Source of the DNA: JAGGSN01 sp965603725
Lineage (GTDB): Bacteria; Zixibacteria; MSB-5A5; UBA10806; 4484-95
Length of the DNA stretch: 64,000 nt
Reading direction: 5' to 3'
Assembly: GCA_965603725.1 (NCBI GenBank)
Contig: CBFDEC010000001.1
Coordinates: 62,001 to 126,000 of the forward strand
This document shows positions 1 through 9,260 of the stretch, one piece after another. Numbering within the stretch: the first letter of the stretch is position 1; every line of letters begins with the position of its first letter. A model generated the notes under the pieces. That model was not told the DNA's origin. It was given only the letters and a program-made list of their open reading frames with translations, and made no database searches. The position numbers and the translations under genes are program-made.

Positions 1-3000
1 GTACCATAGAATTCAAAACCGGAAGTAAGCCCCATGTTCATGAGATTGGTATAGTAACTATCTCCGGAATAACCGTTATCCCAGGGGTCAATGAGTATGC
101 CGGTACCGTCACTGAGTTCAATCCAGTCGAAAACCGGTGGTTCCTCAAGCGACAGGTCACTCCAGTTGTCGATATAACGGTAACCGTGATCATCAGGGCC
201 GCCCTGGCTATAATGCTGGGCGACTTCGATAGTTGAGGTGAGCGTATCGTTGTCGCGATATTCGTCAGTCCCAAGAGCGGTATAGGTTGAACAAGTATAA
301 GTTCCGCCGACATTAATGGTATACAGAGTGAATTCAACCGAATCGCTGGCTAATGGCGCTAAACCTGTAACCGCTGCAACGTCGCTATAAATATTTAGAC
401 CATTAGAATCAGCAATGGCAAAATGGACATTGAACGTTTCGGTGTTAGCACCGAGGTTGCTGACAATCGTAGTAGGCGTAAATGGGTCACCGGCTTCAGT
501 CATGTCAGAAGGCGAGACGATTTCCACAGCCGCTACATCATGATCCAGCGGGTCGTAAGTGAATGTAATTGCCAATCCGGGCATGGTGACATTACCCAGC
601 GGGTCATCACTGTAGACATACTCCAGACCCACATCTCCATCGGCGTTCTCAATTCCGACTGTGGCGCTGGCATAAACTGTGGGGCCAACATCATTGTACT
701 GGAATTTGATACTGGCGTCATCGCCGTCGAGAATAAACTGCATCTGGATGTTCTGGCCAAGGTCGGCATCGTAGTCCCAGCTATCGAACTGGACTATGAA
801 CTGGTTGGTGCCGGAATCGTAATAGTAATAGGCGGTACCAGCGGCTCCATTGAGGTCATCCCACATCAAGGCTATCAGATTTTCCAGGCCACTGGTAGTC
901 GGTATTCCGTAGTTGGAAGAAGTGGAAGTAGTTGTTATCGAGTCAAAACTTGCCTGGCCGTTCTCACAGAGGAAAATGCGGCTGTAGGTGTTGCCGTAGA
1001 AATAAAACGACATTCCCATGGCAATGCCACTTGTATAGCGGTTGTCGATTGAACCCAGATCCCAGGTGACCGGTGTTCCGATTCCGGAAATATCTACCCA
1101 GCTAAAGGCCGGCCCGCCGCCGTTGATGTTATCGTTCCAGGAATAGTAACCGGCATCCGGGCCGCCGGTGCCAAAGTGCGGATAGCAGACGGAGCTGCTG
1201 ACCAAGGTATCGTTGGAACGGTCAAGGTCGCCGGCAAGGTTGTGGTATGTCGTAATGGTGTAAGCGCCAACGTCGGGGTCCATGAAATCGTCAAACACGA
1301 CATCTGCCGTTCCCAGCGAGGGAAGATTGCTGACAGCTGTTAAATCTAAATAATCTGATATAACCGTACCTGTTGCCAGTTTCACATTGTCGATGCCCCA
1401 GTACCAGGTCCATCCAGTGGTATGGAACCACCAGCGTATCTGGACCGAATCCTGGCCATCAGCATACGTGGAAATATCTATGGTAGCTTCGCCTTCTTTT
1501 GTCACATCGTAATGCGCCAGGTTCGTCCAACTATCTCCCTGGCTGGTCCGGATATCGACATCACCGAACTGGGTGCCACTATGGTAATAGTAATGTGTGA
1601 AATACAGATAGATGCCGGATTGGCCTGAGCAATTGACCCAGGGGGACAAAAGCTCTTCAGACATATCCGGCACGCCAGAGCCGGGAGCGTCGGCATCGGC
1701 AATCATGTATTCGCCATTCCACCAGGAGCTGCTCCGTTCCTCACCCGGGTACTGAGTATCATGCTGACTGCCGGTCATCCACGTATAACCATCGTTAAGA
1801 GAGTCGATCACGGTCCAGGTTACGGGCAATCCGAGATCAAAACCCTCGGAGAAGAAGGGTGTCAAGAGAAGATGGGAAAAATCGTAATAGGCATTGAAGC
1901 TTTCAGTATTGGTGCCGACGTTTTTAAATCTGGAGGAGACATCCCAGTCGTAGCCCTCAATCATGATGTCACCGGGAGCAAGAAAATCCACCGCCATGAC
2001 ATCATGAGCAGGAAGGGTAATGGTTTCAACCGTAACACTGTCGACATACCAGTAGTAGTCGCTTTCGCCGACATACTTGAAGGCGATCTTGACGTTGGAC
2101 TCGTTGTTGGCCCAAGCGGTTATGTCTAACTCCGGGTAGGAAGGAGCGGACGAACTACCCTGGTCCTCAAGATACATAGCGATTGTCTGAACGGTAGCCC
2201 AGTCATCGGTTGTTCCAAGGACCCAGGCAGTATCTTCAGCGGTTGTACCTCCGTCGTTGTAGTAATGTTTGAATTTCAGCAGTATCTGGTCAGCGCCGGT
2301 GGATAAGTCCATGGCCGGGCTGATTAACCATTCGTTCTGTCTTTCCGCAGGCAAATAGTATATTCTGGCCACGGTGTCGGTCCAGGTGGAGTAATAGTAT
2401 TTGTGCCAGTCATTGTTGTCCCAGGATACTGAGTAATCGTAATCGCCGTTGTCTATGATGGTCCATCCGGTAGGCGGATTATCGCCATACGGACCCCAAG
2501 TACCTTCAAAGTCTTCGGAAAATACGACATTGACCGGGTTGATACCATCATCCTCTTGCACCGCTATATCGTCAATCATCCAGTAATAGCCGTTGTAATC
2601 CATATAGCGGAAAGCGATAATAACGCTGGCTTGTCCATCTGCCCAGGCGCTTATATCGTAATCCCAGTCGGTAGTGGAGTGAGAAGAGGTATACCTGGCG
2701 ATAGTTGTCCAGTTGCTGCCGCCATCGGTCGAACCGAGGACATCCGAGCTGTCTGGAGAAGACAGGTACGATTTGAAAACGAGGTGCAGGTTAGAATAAG
2801 TGGAGGCATCAATCGCCGAGCTGATCAGCCATTCGTCCTGATTCTCGATCGGGCTGTAATAAACCCTGGCCACATTGCTCGACCATGTGGAATAATAGTA
2901 TTTATACCAGTCGTTATTGTCCCATGGGTTAACATAGCCGCTGTCGATAATCGTCCAGCCGGCGGGCGGGTTGTCGCCGTAAGGACCCCAGTTGTTGAAA

Positions 3001-3431
3001 TCCTCAAAAAGGACTTCGGTTAAAATGACTGGCTGGTCATCGCGGCCGGATATTGAAAGGGCTGGTCTTGGCGCAAGATTGACAGCGAACGGCAAAGCGC
3101 CCCTGGTATCCTCTTCAACCTCCTCAGGTATAACCTCCGGTGCGGCCGTAACTTTCAGATCGGCTTCCTCTTTCTTCTCAGGCTCTCCAATGGCTACCTT
3201 TTCACGGATTTTGGAAATTTCCTGTTGTTTTCTTGCAGCCTCCAGCTCTATGGCTTGCAGTCTGGCCTGCTCAAGGGCTGTTTGATCCGCAATCTCTGCT
3301 TTTTTAGCGGCATCGCTTTTGGCAGGAGGCGCGATAGGTTTGTCGCCCTTTGCGCCAGGGCCCGAAAAAGCCCAGGAGGACATAGCCACTGTTAACGTTA
3401 AAACAAGAAGTAAAAATGAGGATTTTCTCAT
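1..3431 (-). CDS. Large secreted modular adhesin-like protein, C-terminus beyond the window
   Basis: Reading leftward from an ATG at 3431 with a good AGGAG site, the frame stays open to the window edge, about 1143 codons without a stop. The protein starts with a signal peptide (residues 1-22, ending near SSWAFSG), then a charged Ala/Glu/Lys-rich helical segment (about 30-95). At least three choice-of-anchor J / MAM-like jelly-roll modules follow, each with the pattern WGPYGDNPPAGWTIID, then NNDWYKYYYSTW, then DEWLIS (about 143-295, 302-470 and 525-690). Then come CARDB-like segments (HDVMAVDF, HDVAAVEI) and two copies of a beta module of the nidogen-like/choice-of-anchor type. No catalytic motif is visible. 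Probable role: surface attachment or extracellular binding. The missing C-terminus would show whether a sorting domain is present. Confidence 0.8.
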   Translation of the reverse strand, partial: MRKSSFLLLVLTLTVAMSSWAFSGPGAKGDKPIAPPAKSDAAKKAEIADQTALEQARLQAIELEAARKQQEISKIREKVAIGEPEKKEEADLKVTAAPEVIPEEVEEDTRGALPFAVNLAPRPALSISGRDDQPVILTEVLFEDFNNWGPYGDNPPAGWTIIDSGYVNPWDNNDWYKYYYSTWSSNVARVYYSPIENQDEWLISSAIDASTYSNLHLVFKSYLSSPDSSDVLGSTDGGSNWTTIARYTSSHSTTDWDYDISAWADGQASVIIAFRYMDYNGYYWMIDDIAVQEDDGINPVNVVFSEDFEGTWGPYGDNPPTGWTIIDNGDYDYSVSWDNNDWHKYYYSTWTDTVARIYYLPAERQNEWLISPAMDLSTGADQILLKFKHYYNDGGTTAEDTAWVLGTTDDWATVQTIAMYLEDQGSSSAPSYPELDITAWANNESNVKIAFKYVGESDYYWYVDSVTVETITLPAHDVMAVDFLAPGDIMIEGYDWDVSSRFKNVGTNTESFNAYYDFSHLLLTPFFSEGFDLGLPVTWTVIDSLNDGYTWMTGSQHDTQYPGEERSSSWWNGEYMIADADAPGSGVPDMSEELLSPWVNCSGQSGIYLYFTHYYYHSGTQFGDVDIRTSQGDSWTNLAHYDVTKEGEATIDISTYADGQDSVQIRWWFHTTGWTWYWGIDNVKLATGTVISDYLDLTAVSNLPSLGTADVVFDDFMDPDVGAYTITTYHNLAGDLDRSNDTLVSSSVCYPHFGTGGPDAGYYSWNDNINGGGPAFSWVDISGIGTPVTWDLGSIDNRYTSGIAMGMSFYFYGNTYSRIFLCENGQASFDSITTTSTSSNYGIPTTSGLENLIALMWDDLNGAAGTAYYYYDSGTNQFIVQFDSWDYDADLGQNIQMQFILDGDDASIKFQYNDVGPTVYASATVGIENADGDVGLEYVYSDDPLGNVTMPGLAITFTYDPLDHDVAAVEIVSPSDMTEAGDPFTPTTIVSNLGANTETFNVHFAIADSNGLNIYSDVAAVTGLAPLASDSVEFTLYTINVGGTYTCSTYTALGTDEYRDNDTLTSTIEVAQHYSQGGPDDHGYRYIDNWSDLSLEEPPVFDWIELSDGTGILIDPWDNGYSGDSYYTNLMNMGLTSGFEFYG

Positions 3432-4004
3432 AAACTTCTCCTTAATTTTAAAATATTTTTTTTAATCTAACAGTAAATTTACCTGATTCCCTGGTTAATT
3501 AGTTATCTCGAGATTAATTAATTGTTTTTAAAAGTTACCACCTCCAGTGATGAAAATTAACGTTCCATAGTTCTCAAGAAACAAATTTCTTGAACTAAGC
3601 TATTCTTTATATTGCCAACTTAACAATCGCTTGCTAAACATTTATTAGTAATTTCAAAAAAACCTTATGTTGAAGCAATACCAGTTTATACTATTTTTTT
3701 CAACAATATCTATCCTTAACACTTCTAATATAATATTCCAAGAAATTGTGTCAAGAGAAATATGACAGGTTTACTGTTTTTAACTTAAGCAAAACAGATT
3801 CTTCTATATCTTCTACCTTTTACTGAATAAGAGACCCCCCAATTTCCGCTTTTCTTATCCTGGTAAATATTGACCTTGGGTACCCCACCCATGAATATCC
3901 TCCTAATTCACTGCCCTTCCCTATAAATTGGCAGAATTCTGGCAGTTCTTATTACCACCGATTAAGCTAACATATTGATTTTAAAAGGGTTGTCAATAAT
4001 AAAG
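3432..4004. other. AT-rich intergenic region, no gene seen
   Basis: This stretch between the secreted protein gene and tRNA-Ser has no convincing coding frame. It must hold the promoter of the leftward secreted-protein gene. A perfect 8-bp inverted repeat (TCAAGAAA at 3574-3581 and TTTCTTGA at 3586-3593) has a 4-nt loop and no adjacent T-run, so its role is unclear. Confidence 0.5.
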
Positions 4005-4089
4005 CGGAGAGGCAGGGATTCGAACCCTGGGACCCCGAAGGGTCAACGGTTTTCGAGACCGCCCCGTTCGACCGCTCCGGCACCTCTCC
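4005..4089 (-). tRNA. tRNA-Ser(CGA)
   Basis: A class II tRNA with a long variable arm. The acceptor stem GGAGAGG pairs with CCTCTCC. The anticodon stem is GCGGT/ACCGT with loop CTCGAAA, giving anticodon CGA. The variable arm is TGACCCTTCGGGGTCC, and the T arm contains GGTTCGAATCC. The discriminator is G and CCA is not encoded. The gene is leftward, just downstream of the tadA unit. Confidence 0.93.
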
Positions 4090-4165
4090 GGGAATGAATA
4101 TAGGAAATATTTCAATTTAAGGAAATGCTTTTTAAATTTTCTCGATTTGCCGATCAAATATTAAA

Positions 4166-4618
4166 CTAATATTCTCTTAAAATCTTATTAAAGTCACGAG
4201 GTCTTAATCGCATCACCAGAAATCCCCCCAGGCTGATAATCGAAAAGCCCACCATTATTTCAGTTGTGCCTCCAAGCAGTACTGTAACCAGGCCGTATAC
4301 AGGGGGAGCCGCACATAAAGCCGATATAACAATTGCTGTTTTCAGAACTGTTTGCGCCAATAGTTCCTCAGTCGGTGGATTATCAGGATCAAAGAGAGGG
4401 GCTAATAATTTCTTTTTGAGCACAAATCCTGCGGCAACGTCGATAACTGCAAATATCCCCAGTATTATCGTTATTATCATAGTAATGTCTTTTTGCTGAC
4501 GGTCGGCGCTTATTAGAACACCTGCTCCATGGCAAAAGATATTGGTAAAAAAAACAATAGCGGTTCCTATTACCGCTGCCTTGCCGATCTGCCTAACCAA
4601 AATATTTCTTGGTATCAT
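4166..4618 (-). CDS. Small integral membrane protein of unknown function
   Basis: A 150-residue protein with about four hydrophobic segments (near residues 12-35, 44-66, 88-112 and 116-136) and an Arg-rich C-terminus. A central loop reads LFDPDNPPTEELLAQT. Its start codon overlaps the tadA stop by four bases, so the two are probably translated from one mRNA. The alternating membrane and short-loop layout slightly recalls the proton-ring subunits of ATP synthases, but there is no conserved acidic residue to support that. I do not recognise the family. Confidence 0.6.
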   Translation of the reverse strand: MIPRNILVRQIGKAAVIGTAIVFFTNIFCHGAGVLISADRQQKDITMIITIILGIFAVIDVAAGFVLKKKLLAPLFDPDNPPTEELLAQTVLKTAIVISALCAAPPVYGLVTVLLGGTTEIMVGFSIISLGGFLVMRLRPRDFNKILREY

Positions 4619-5076
4619 TTTTGTCTCGCGGTCTTAAAAAACGATTTCAGAAGGTTGGAAGATTGTTCCTCGAGCAGGCCGGGAACGACCTCCATTTGAT
4701 GGTTTAGCCTGATATCCTGCACAATGTTATACAGCGACATGCAGGCTCCAAACTTGGGATCTTTGGCTCCGAAAACGAGACGATCGACCCTGGCTAATAC
4801 CAGAGCGCCGGCGCACATGGCACAGGGTTCAAGTGTACAATAGACCGAACAGCCATCAAGACGCCAGCTCTCAAGATGGTTAGCCGCGGCGGTTATTGCC
4901 AGTATCTCGGCATGCGCTGTGGGATCGCAAAGCGATTCGGTTCGATTATGCCCCTTGCCGATAACCATCCCCTCCTGCACGATAACACATCCAACCGGAG
5001 TCTCCCCCTCAACTGCGGCCCGCTCAGCCTCTGCCAGCGCCAGTTCCATGAAATATTTATCGTTATCACCAACCAT
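4615..5076 (-). CDS. tadA: tRNA-specific adenosine deaminase TadA
   Basis: TadA deaminates A34 to inosine in tRNA-Arg(ACG), allowing one tRNA to read several CGN codons. The 153-residue length is normal. The zinc-deaminase signature is complete: His55-Ala-Glu57 (PTAHAEILAI), with Glu57 as proton shuttle, and the PCxxC motif with Cys85 and Cys88 (TLEPCAMC). The substrate gene, tRNA-Arg(ACG), lies at 34308-34381 in this same window. The following membrane protein overlaps it by four bases. The ATG start is followed by the usual TadA helix (YFMELALAEA). Confidence 0.95.
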   Translation of the reverse strand: MVGDNDKYFMELALAEAERAAVEGETPVGCVIVQEGMVIGKGHNRTESLCDPTAHAEILAITAAANHLESWRLDGCSVYCTLEPCAMCAGALVLARVDRLVFGAKDPKFGACMSLYNIVQDIRLNHQMEVVPGLLEEQSSNLLKSFFKTARQK

Positions 5077-5216
5077 AACTCACTTGTTATGCATTTATGA
5101 GTAAATTGATAAAAAATCAAATTATTTTTAAGAGAATTTGTAACGTGTTGTTATGCAGAAGATTACTTAAAAGGGCTGTCTTTGTCTGGCACTTAATTCG
5201 AAGAAGCAATTGTTAT

Positions 5217-5286
5217 GTGGGCGGCACACGTCCCCGTGTGCCCCTTGACAGGCAGACCGGTCCGCCCAGGGCGGATGCCGCGCACC
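5217..5286. repeat. Dispersed palindromic repeat (GTGGGCGGCA family), copy 1
   Basis: The unit at 5217-5244 begins GTGGGCGGCA and ends TGTGCCCC; its 8-bp arms GGCACACG and CGTGTGCC form a hairpin. A 28-bp relative lies in opposite orientation at 59114-59141, with compensatory changes in both arms. It is followed at 5251-5286 by a second GC-rich segment with inverted halves (GTCCGCCC and GGGCGGATG). It sits in the non-coding gap between tadA and the UPF0145 gene and is much more GC-rich than its surroundings. Confidence 0.7.
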
Positions 5287-5320
5287 ATAAGAAGCTATCG
5301 TAATATTAGCCCGATATCGA

Positions 5321-5641
5321 TTACTCATTCTCCACGCGCACTGCCGTGCCATACGCTAAAAGCTCCGCCGCGCCCTGCATGATGGAGGAGGTGGAAAATC
5401 GAAGAGTAACCACTGCATTGGCGCCCAGCTTTTGAGCCTCCGCTTTCATCCTGTCCAGCGCTTGTTCGCGTGATTCGGCAATCATCTTAGTATAATCTAT
5501 GACCTCGCCGCCCACTACATTTCGAAGCGCAGCCAGTATGTCCCGTCCCACATGACGGGCTCTTATGGTATTGCCTTTAACCAGGCCGAATACTTCAACA
5601 ATTTTCTTGCCATGAATTTCATCTGATGTCACAACTATCAC
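5321..5641 (-). CDS. UPF0145 (YbjQ-like, DUF74) family protein
   Basis: A 106-residue protein matching the YbjQ/UPF0145 fold throughout: N-terminal MIVVTSDEI, central GLVKGNTIRARHVGRDI and C-terminal YGTAVRVE. These proteins form small oligomeric rings and are sometimes called heavy-metal-binding, but their role is not settled. It is the third gene of a sigma/anti-sigma operon and overlaps the anti-sigma stop by four bases, so it is probably part of that regulon. Confidence 0.85.
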   Translation of the reverse strand: MIVVTSDEIHGKKIVEVFGLVKGNTIRARHVGRDILAALRNVVGGEVIDYTKMIAESREQALDRMKAEAQKLGANAVVTLRFSTSSIMQGAAELLAYGTAVRVENE

Positions 5642-6084
5642 CGCTCTACCTCCTCGTAACGTTCATGTTTGCGGGCGAAAAGTCTTTCTCTTAAGACAGA
5701 TACCAGTGAGGTGATTACGCCCAATAAGCCTGCTCCAACGCCTAATCTTAATACAAACGAGACGGTTTCATCAAGGAAGAAATTGTTTAATAACTCCCAG
5801 GCTCCGAAAGCCAATAACACTATAGCGCCGACTGACAAAAGCATCCAGCCGATTCCGCGCTCAAGACGGTTGTAAATGCCATTCCAGTAGCTGGCCCAGA
5901 ACCTGTCCGGCAGATCGGTAAAACGCATATCGGTGGTTACCTCCTTTATTTTTAGCATTTCTTGATATTCTTTCGAACAGACCGGGCAACTCTGGAGATG
6001 TAAATCCAACTCCCTTTCCTGTTCGGGGGTCAGTTCTCTATCGAGTCTACCGGATATATATATTATCGCCTGCTGGCAATTCAT
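5638..6084 (-). CDS. Zinc-finger anti-sigma factor (membrane)
   Basis: The N-terminus carries the anti-sigma zinc motif His29-x3-Cys33-x2-Cys36 (HLQSCPVC) of the zf-HC2/RsrA type. Two membrane segments follow (about residues 79-98 and 110-131) and then a charged cytoplasmic tail. It overlaps the upstream ECF sigma gene by four bases, the usual arrangement for a cognate pair. It should hold the sigma factor inactive at the membrane until a signal arrives. The signal cannot be told from sequence because there is almost no periplasmic domain. Confidence 0.88.
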   Translation of the reverse strand: MNCQQAIIYISGRLDRELTPEQERELDLHLQSCPVCSKEYQEMLKIKEVTTDMRFTDLPDRFWASYWNGIYNRLERGIGWMLLSVGAIVLLAFGAWELLNNFFLDETVSFVLRLGVGAGLLGVITSLVSVLRERLFARKHERYEEVER

Positions 6085-6680
6085 CTTTGCATCCCCTCGA
6101 GTCTTTTTTTAAGTTTTTGCCTTGCATAATGAAGACGTGACATAACAGAGCCAAGAGGTATATCCAGCACCTCCGCAATCTCCTGGTATGACATGTCTTG
6201 AAAATGCTTTAATATGATAATTTCTTTCGCCTCATTGTCGAGTTCAGCCAGCGCATCCCAGACCATCTTTTTAGTTTCTTTTGCGATATAGCTGACCTCC
6301 GGGTTGGTTTCCGATGGCGCCGCAGCTTCCTCAAGGGTTTTATCAGACGCTATATATTTTTTACGCACCGAGGCTGATCTCAAGGCATTCTTGCAGAGAT
6401 TTGATAGAATAGTAAACAGCCAGCTTTTGAAACTCAGGTTTTCATCGAAACGATCAAGCGACCGGTAAGCCTTAACAAACGCCTCCTGCGAGAGATCGTA
6501 GGCGTCATCCGGGTTGCCGACCATACCAAGGGCAAAAAAGTAAGCCGGTTTCTTATATCGTTCAACCAATACCCTGAATTTCATGGCGTTACCGGTGCGG
6601 CATTCTGCCGCAAGTGTATTATCCGTTGTTTCCATTTTTCTATCCATAAATAAATACCCGCCTGGATCAATTTTATTCAA
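6081..6680 (-). CDS. ECF-type RNA polymerase sigma factor
   Basis: A sigma-70-family extracytoplasmic-function factor. Region 2 (about residues 35-105) contains DDAYDLSQEAFVKAYRSL and FKSWLFTILSN. Region 4 (about 145-195) contains DMSYQEIAEVLDIPLGSV and SRLHYARQKLKK, the -35-binding helix-turn-helix. The listed start gives 199 residues. A second ATG at 6647 (MDRKMETT) is equally plausible, since neither start has a strong ribosome site. The first 227 bases, including leader and region 2.1, are duplicated at 9261-9487 on the far side of the catalase block. The anti-sigma gene follows with overlap. Confidence 0.92.
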   Translation of the reverse strand: MNKIDPGGYLFMDRKMETTDNTLAAECRTGNAMKFRVLVERYKKPAYFFALGMVGNPDDAYDLSQEAFVKAYRSLDRFDENLSFKSWLFTILSNLCKNALRSASVRKKYIASDKTLEEAAAPSETNPEVSYIAKETKKMVWDALAELDNEAKEIIILKHFQDMSYQEIAEVLDIPLGSVMSRLHYARQKLKKRLEGMQR

Positions 6681-7025
6681 GGCTTTTTACTCCGAGTGTT
6701 TCGCTTAGTCTCAATCCTCAAATACGGATGAATAATAATACTTATATTAGATATTCTATATCGGGCCACTTCAGGCTGAGCGGAAGCGGCATCAGCCTAA
6801 TTTTCCATTTTCTGAGACCGGGCAACCGGAGTCACAGCTTGCCACAGCTCGTGTCATAGCATTTCATACCTTGGTGTCGCAACTCGGCACAGCTCGGAAC
6901 GGCTTCAATCGTCCAGGCCCCGGTAGGCGGTAGCGTCCTCGTCGCGGCCGAGCTTGATGAGACACGGCATCAAGAGGGCTCGGATTCTCTGGTTGTCGTT
7001 GGGCCTTTTTCACCGATCTCGCAAG
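6681..7025. other. Non-coding junction of the catalase block, possible gene remnant
   Basis: The base composition shifts from AT-leaning near 6700-6770 to clearly GC-rich by 6900. On the minus strand a short open stretch ending at 6905 reads like protein (RALLMPCLIKLGRDEDATAY) but has a stop just upstream and no start. It may be the tail of a gene that came with the insertion. No terminator or RNA gene is obvious. The breakpoint with the sigma leader lies immediately right of 6680. Confidence 0.35.
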
Positions 7026-8537
7026 TTATTTCAATGTTGCCTGGACCCGCTCCTCCTGGGACATGGCGGCGAGGCGCTTGACTTCTTCCGAATCAAGGCC
7101 GAGACCATTGCCGACGCGCCGGCCATAGTCCGGGTCTGCTTTGTAGAACAGGGCGGTTTGCCGAAGCTGAATACGCTTCTGGGCATTCTTCATGTGAGAA
7201 ACGATGTTATTCACCAGGTGCTCTCGATCCGTGTCGGTCATAACCTTGCGATAAAGATCGCCCGCCTGCACAAAGTCCACATCACCAAGCTCATACGCAT
7301 GGCGGGCTGCCATTCCGGACACGTCGATGGGCGGAGGAGCCATCTTGGGTTCCGGAGCCGGACCTCCGAAGCTGTTCGGCCAGTAGTTCGGTTCCCCTCC
7401 GCCGTTGTTGTCAAACCGCATGTAGCCGTCCCGCTGATAGTTGTTCATGGGGCAGGCCTTCGGGGCATTGACCGGAAGGAGGTGGTAGTTCGGGCCAAGC
7501 CTGTGACGATGAGTGTCGTGGTAGCTGAAGAGGCGGCCCTGCAGCATTTTGTCCGGTGACGGGCCAACTCCGGGGACGAAATTGGCGGGCGAGAAGGCGG
7601 CTTGTTCCACCTCTGCAAAATAGTTCTCCGGATTCCGATTCAACACTAATCTGCCAACGTCCATGGGCGGGAAGTCACCATGCGGCCAGACCTTCGTAAT
7701 GTCAAAGGGATCGAAACGGTAGTCCTTTGCCTGTTCCGGGGTCATGATCTGGACTTCGAGCCGCCAAGACGGGTAATCACCCTTCGCAATCGCCTCATAC
7801 AGGTCGCGGGTGGTACAGTCCGGATCGATGCCGCGCATCTGTTCCGCTTCCACGCCGGTGAAATTATGAATCCCCTGCTCGCTCTTGAAGTGGAGCTGTA
7901 CCCAGTAGTATTCGCTTTTTTTATTGTACCACATGTAGGTATGGCTGCTGTAACCGTTCATATTACGGTAGCTTTTGGGCGTGCCGCGGTCAGAAAAGAG
8001 GATGGTAACCTGATGGATGGATTCCGGGGTTAGGGAGAGGAAGTCCCAAAACATATCCGCATCCTTGAGGTTGGTCGCCGGATTCCGTTTCTGGGTGTGA
8101 ATAAAGTCTGGAAACTTCAGCGCGTCACGGATAAAGAACACGGGGGTGTTGTTGCCCACCATGTCATAGTTCCCCTCCTCGGTATAGAATTTCACAGCGA
8201 AGCCGCGAGGATCGCGCTCCGAGTCAGCGGATCCTCTCTCGCCGCCGACGGTGGAGAACCGCGCGAAGACCTCGGTTTTCTTTCCCACCTTCGAGAGGAA
8301 CTTGGCTCGCGTGTACTTGGTCACGTCGTGGGTTACCTCGAAGTAACCGTGTGCGCCGGCTCCTTTTGCGTGTACCACGCGCTCGGGAATCCGCTCTCGG
8401 TCGAAATGGGCCACCTTATCTAACAGGTGTACATCCTGCATGAGCACGGGTCCCTTCTGGCCGGCGGTCACTGAGTTCAGGTCATTGTCGACCGGCATCC
8501 CAAAGCCGGTGGTCAGAGTTTTCCTGTCTTTTGTCAT
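7026..8537 (-). CDS. katA: Monofunctional haem catalase, clade 3 type
   Basis: Catalase disproportionates hydrogen peroxide to water and oxygen. Counting from the ATG at 8537, the protein is 503 residues. Catalytic His56 lies in VVHAKGAGAHG, the distal Asn in GNNTPVFF (129-130), and proximal haem ligand Tyr339 in RLFSYHDTHRHRLG. Small-subunit length and absence of a C-terminal flavodoxin-like domain fit clade 3. I chose 8537 over the upstream ATG at 8555 because AAAGGAGG sits six bases before it. perR lies 29 bases upstream in the same orientation. The gene is visibly more GC-rich than the genes outside the block, which suggests transfer. Confidence 0.96.
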   Translation of the reverse strand: MTKDRKTLTTGFGMPVDNDLNSVTAGQKGPVLMQDVHLLDKVAHFDRERIPERVVHAKGAGAHGYFEVTHDVTKYTRAKFLSKVGKKTEVFARFSTVGGERGSADSERDPRGFAVKFYTEEGNYDMVGNNTPVFFIRDALKFPDFIHTQKRNPATNLKDADMFWDFLSLTPESIHQVTILFSDRGTPKSYRNMNGYSSHTYMWYNKKSEYYWVQLHFKSEQGIHNFTGVEAEQMRGIDPDCTTRDLYEAIAKGDYPSWRLEVQIMTPEQAKDYRFDPFDITKVWPHGDFPPMDVGRLVLNRNPENYFAEVEQAAFSPANFVPGVGPSPDKMLQGRLFSYHDTHRHRLGPNYHLLPVNAPKACPMNNYQRDGYMRFDNNGGGEPNYWPNSFGGPAPEPKMAPPPIDVSGMAARHAYELGDVDFVQAGDLYRKVMTDTDREHLVNNIVSHMKNAQKRIQLRQTALFYKADPDYGRRVGNGLGLDSEEVKRLAAMSQEERVQATLK

Positions 8538-8566
8538 GGCAATTCCTCCTTTCAAATAGTTTTTTC

Positions 8567-9031
8567 CTAAGCTTTCTCTTTTTTAGTTGAGCATTGCAAG
8601 CAGATGCCTCTAATATCCACTTGGGTTTTTTCCACCCTACCCAATTCCTTAACACTATCCGGAATCTTCAATTGATCGAACTCGGCGCTGTAGAAGTCGC
8701 GCGTCATGCCGCAACCGGAGCACACGAAATGGTGGTGAGATCTCATGTTCGCGTCAAACCTTGCCCTACCCCGAGATGGTCCGAGAGTGGTTATCAGCCC
8801 GAGGTCAAGAAGCAACCATAGTGTCCGATACACTGTGTCCAGCGATACTGTGGAAACTCTCTCGCGAACGCCTTTGTAAATCCTCTCTGCATCGGGGTGG
8901 TCGCCGGATTCTGCTATTTCACGGAAGATCCCCAAACGCTGATGGGTTATTTTAATCCCGGATCGTGCGAGTCCCTCCTTGAAGCGGTTCATGCGTTGCT
9001 TCAGCCGAGATTTCCCAGATAGAGTTTTCAA
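8567..9031 (-). CDS. perR: Fur-family regulator, PerR-like
   Basis: A 154-residue Fur-family protein. It has a winged helix with the recognition segment SLDTVYRTLWLL, the metal region FDANMRSHHHFVC, and two structural zinc CxxC pairs (CSGC and CLQC). Adjacency to katA and the FDANMRSHHHF region suggest a peroxide sensor that represses katA. Frame-opening TTG at 9031 and an ATG at 8992 (MNRFKEG) are both possible starts. A loose palindrome (CAAA-N7-TTTG, 9029-9043) lies at the TTG, so it could act as an operator only if the ATG is used. The gene shares the GC-rich composition of katA. Confidence 0.85.
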   Translation of the reverse strand: MKTLSGKSRLKQRMNRFKEGLARSGIKITHQRLGIFREIAESGDHPDAERIYKGVRERVSTVSLDTVYRTLWLLLDLGLITTLGPSRGRARFDANMRSHHHFVCSGCGMTRDFYSAEFDQLKIPDSVKELGRVEKTQVDIRGICLQCSTKKEKA

Positions 9032-9260
9032 AAATATAATTTGTCCTTTCCGTCACTCTGAATATGCAAAAAGCTCCCCGAATGGTCAAGAATTTACTCG
9101 TTTCCCTGAGTGATCGCTCCAATGAGCACAAAAATGACGGCCTTGTTGCGTTGCCAGCCTTCCGGAAACCGTTTCTGGGCAGACTCTCCCTGTTTACACT
9201 CTCAGAACACCATGTCTTGCAGTAACTTGCCATATTAGTTTGTGCTGACCGGGACTGGTT

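Noticed and set aside
423..1052. A 209-codon open frame on the plus strand
   Set aside because: It lies antisense to the strongly supported secreted protein and has no domain, start context or composition of a real gene.
6954..7559. A 201-codon open frame on the plus strand
   Set aside because: It is antisense to katA; GC-rich coding DNA often leaves the opposite strand open. The catalase frame is certain.
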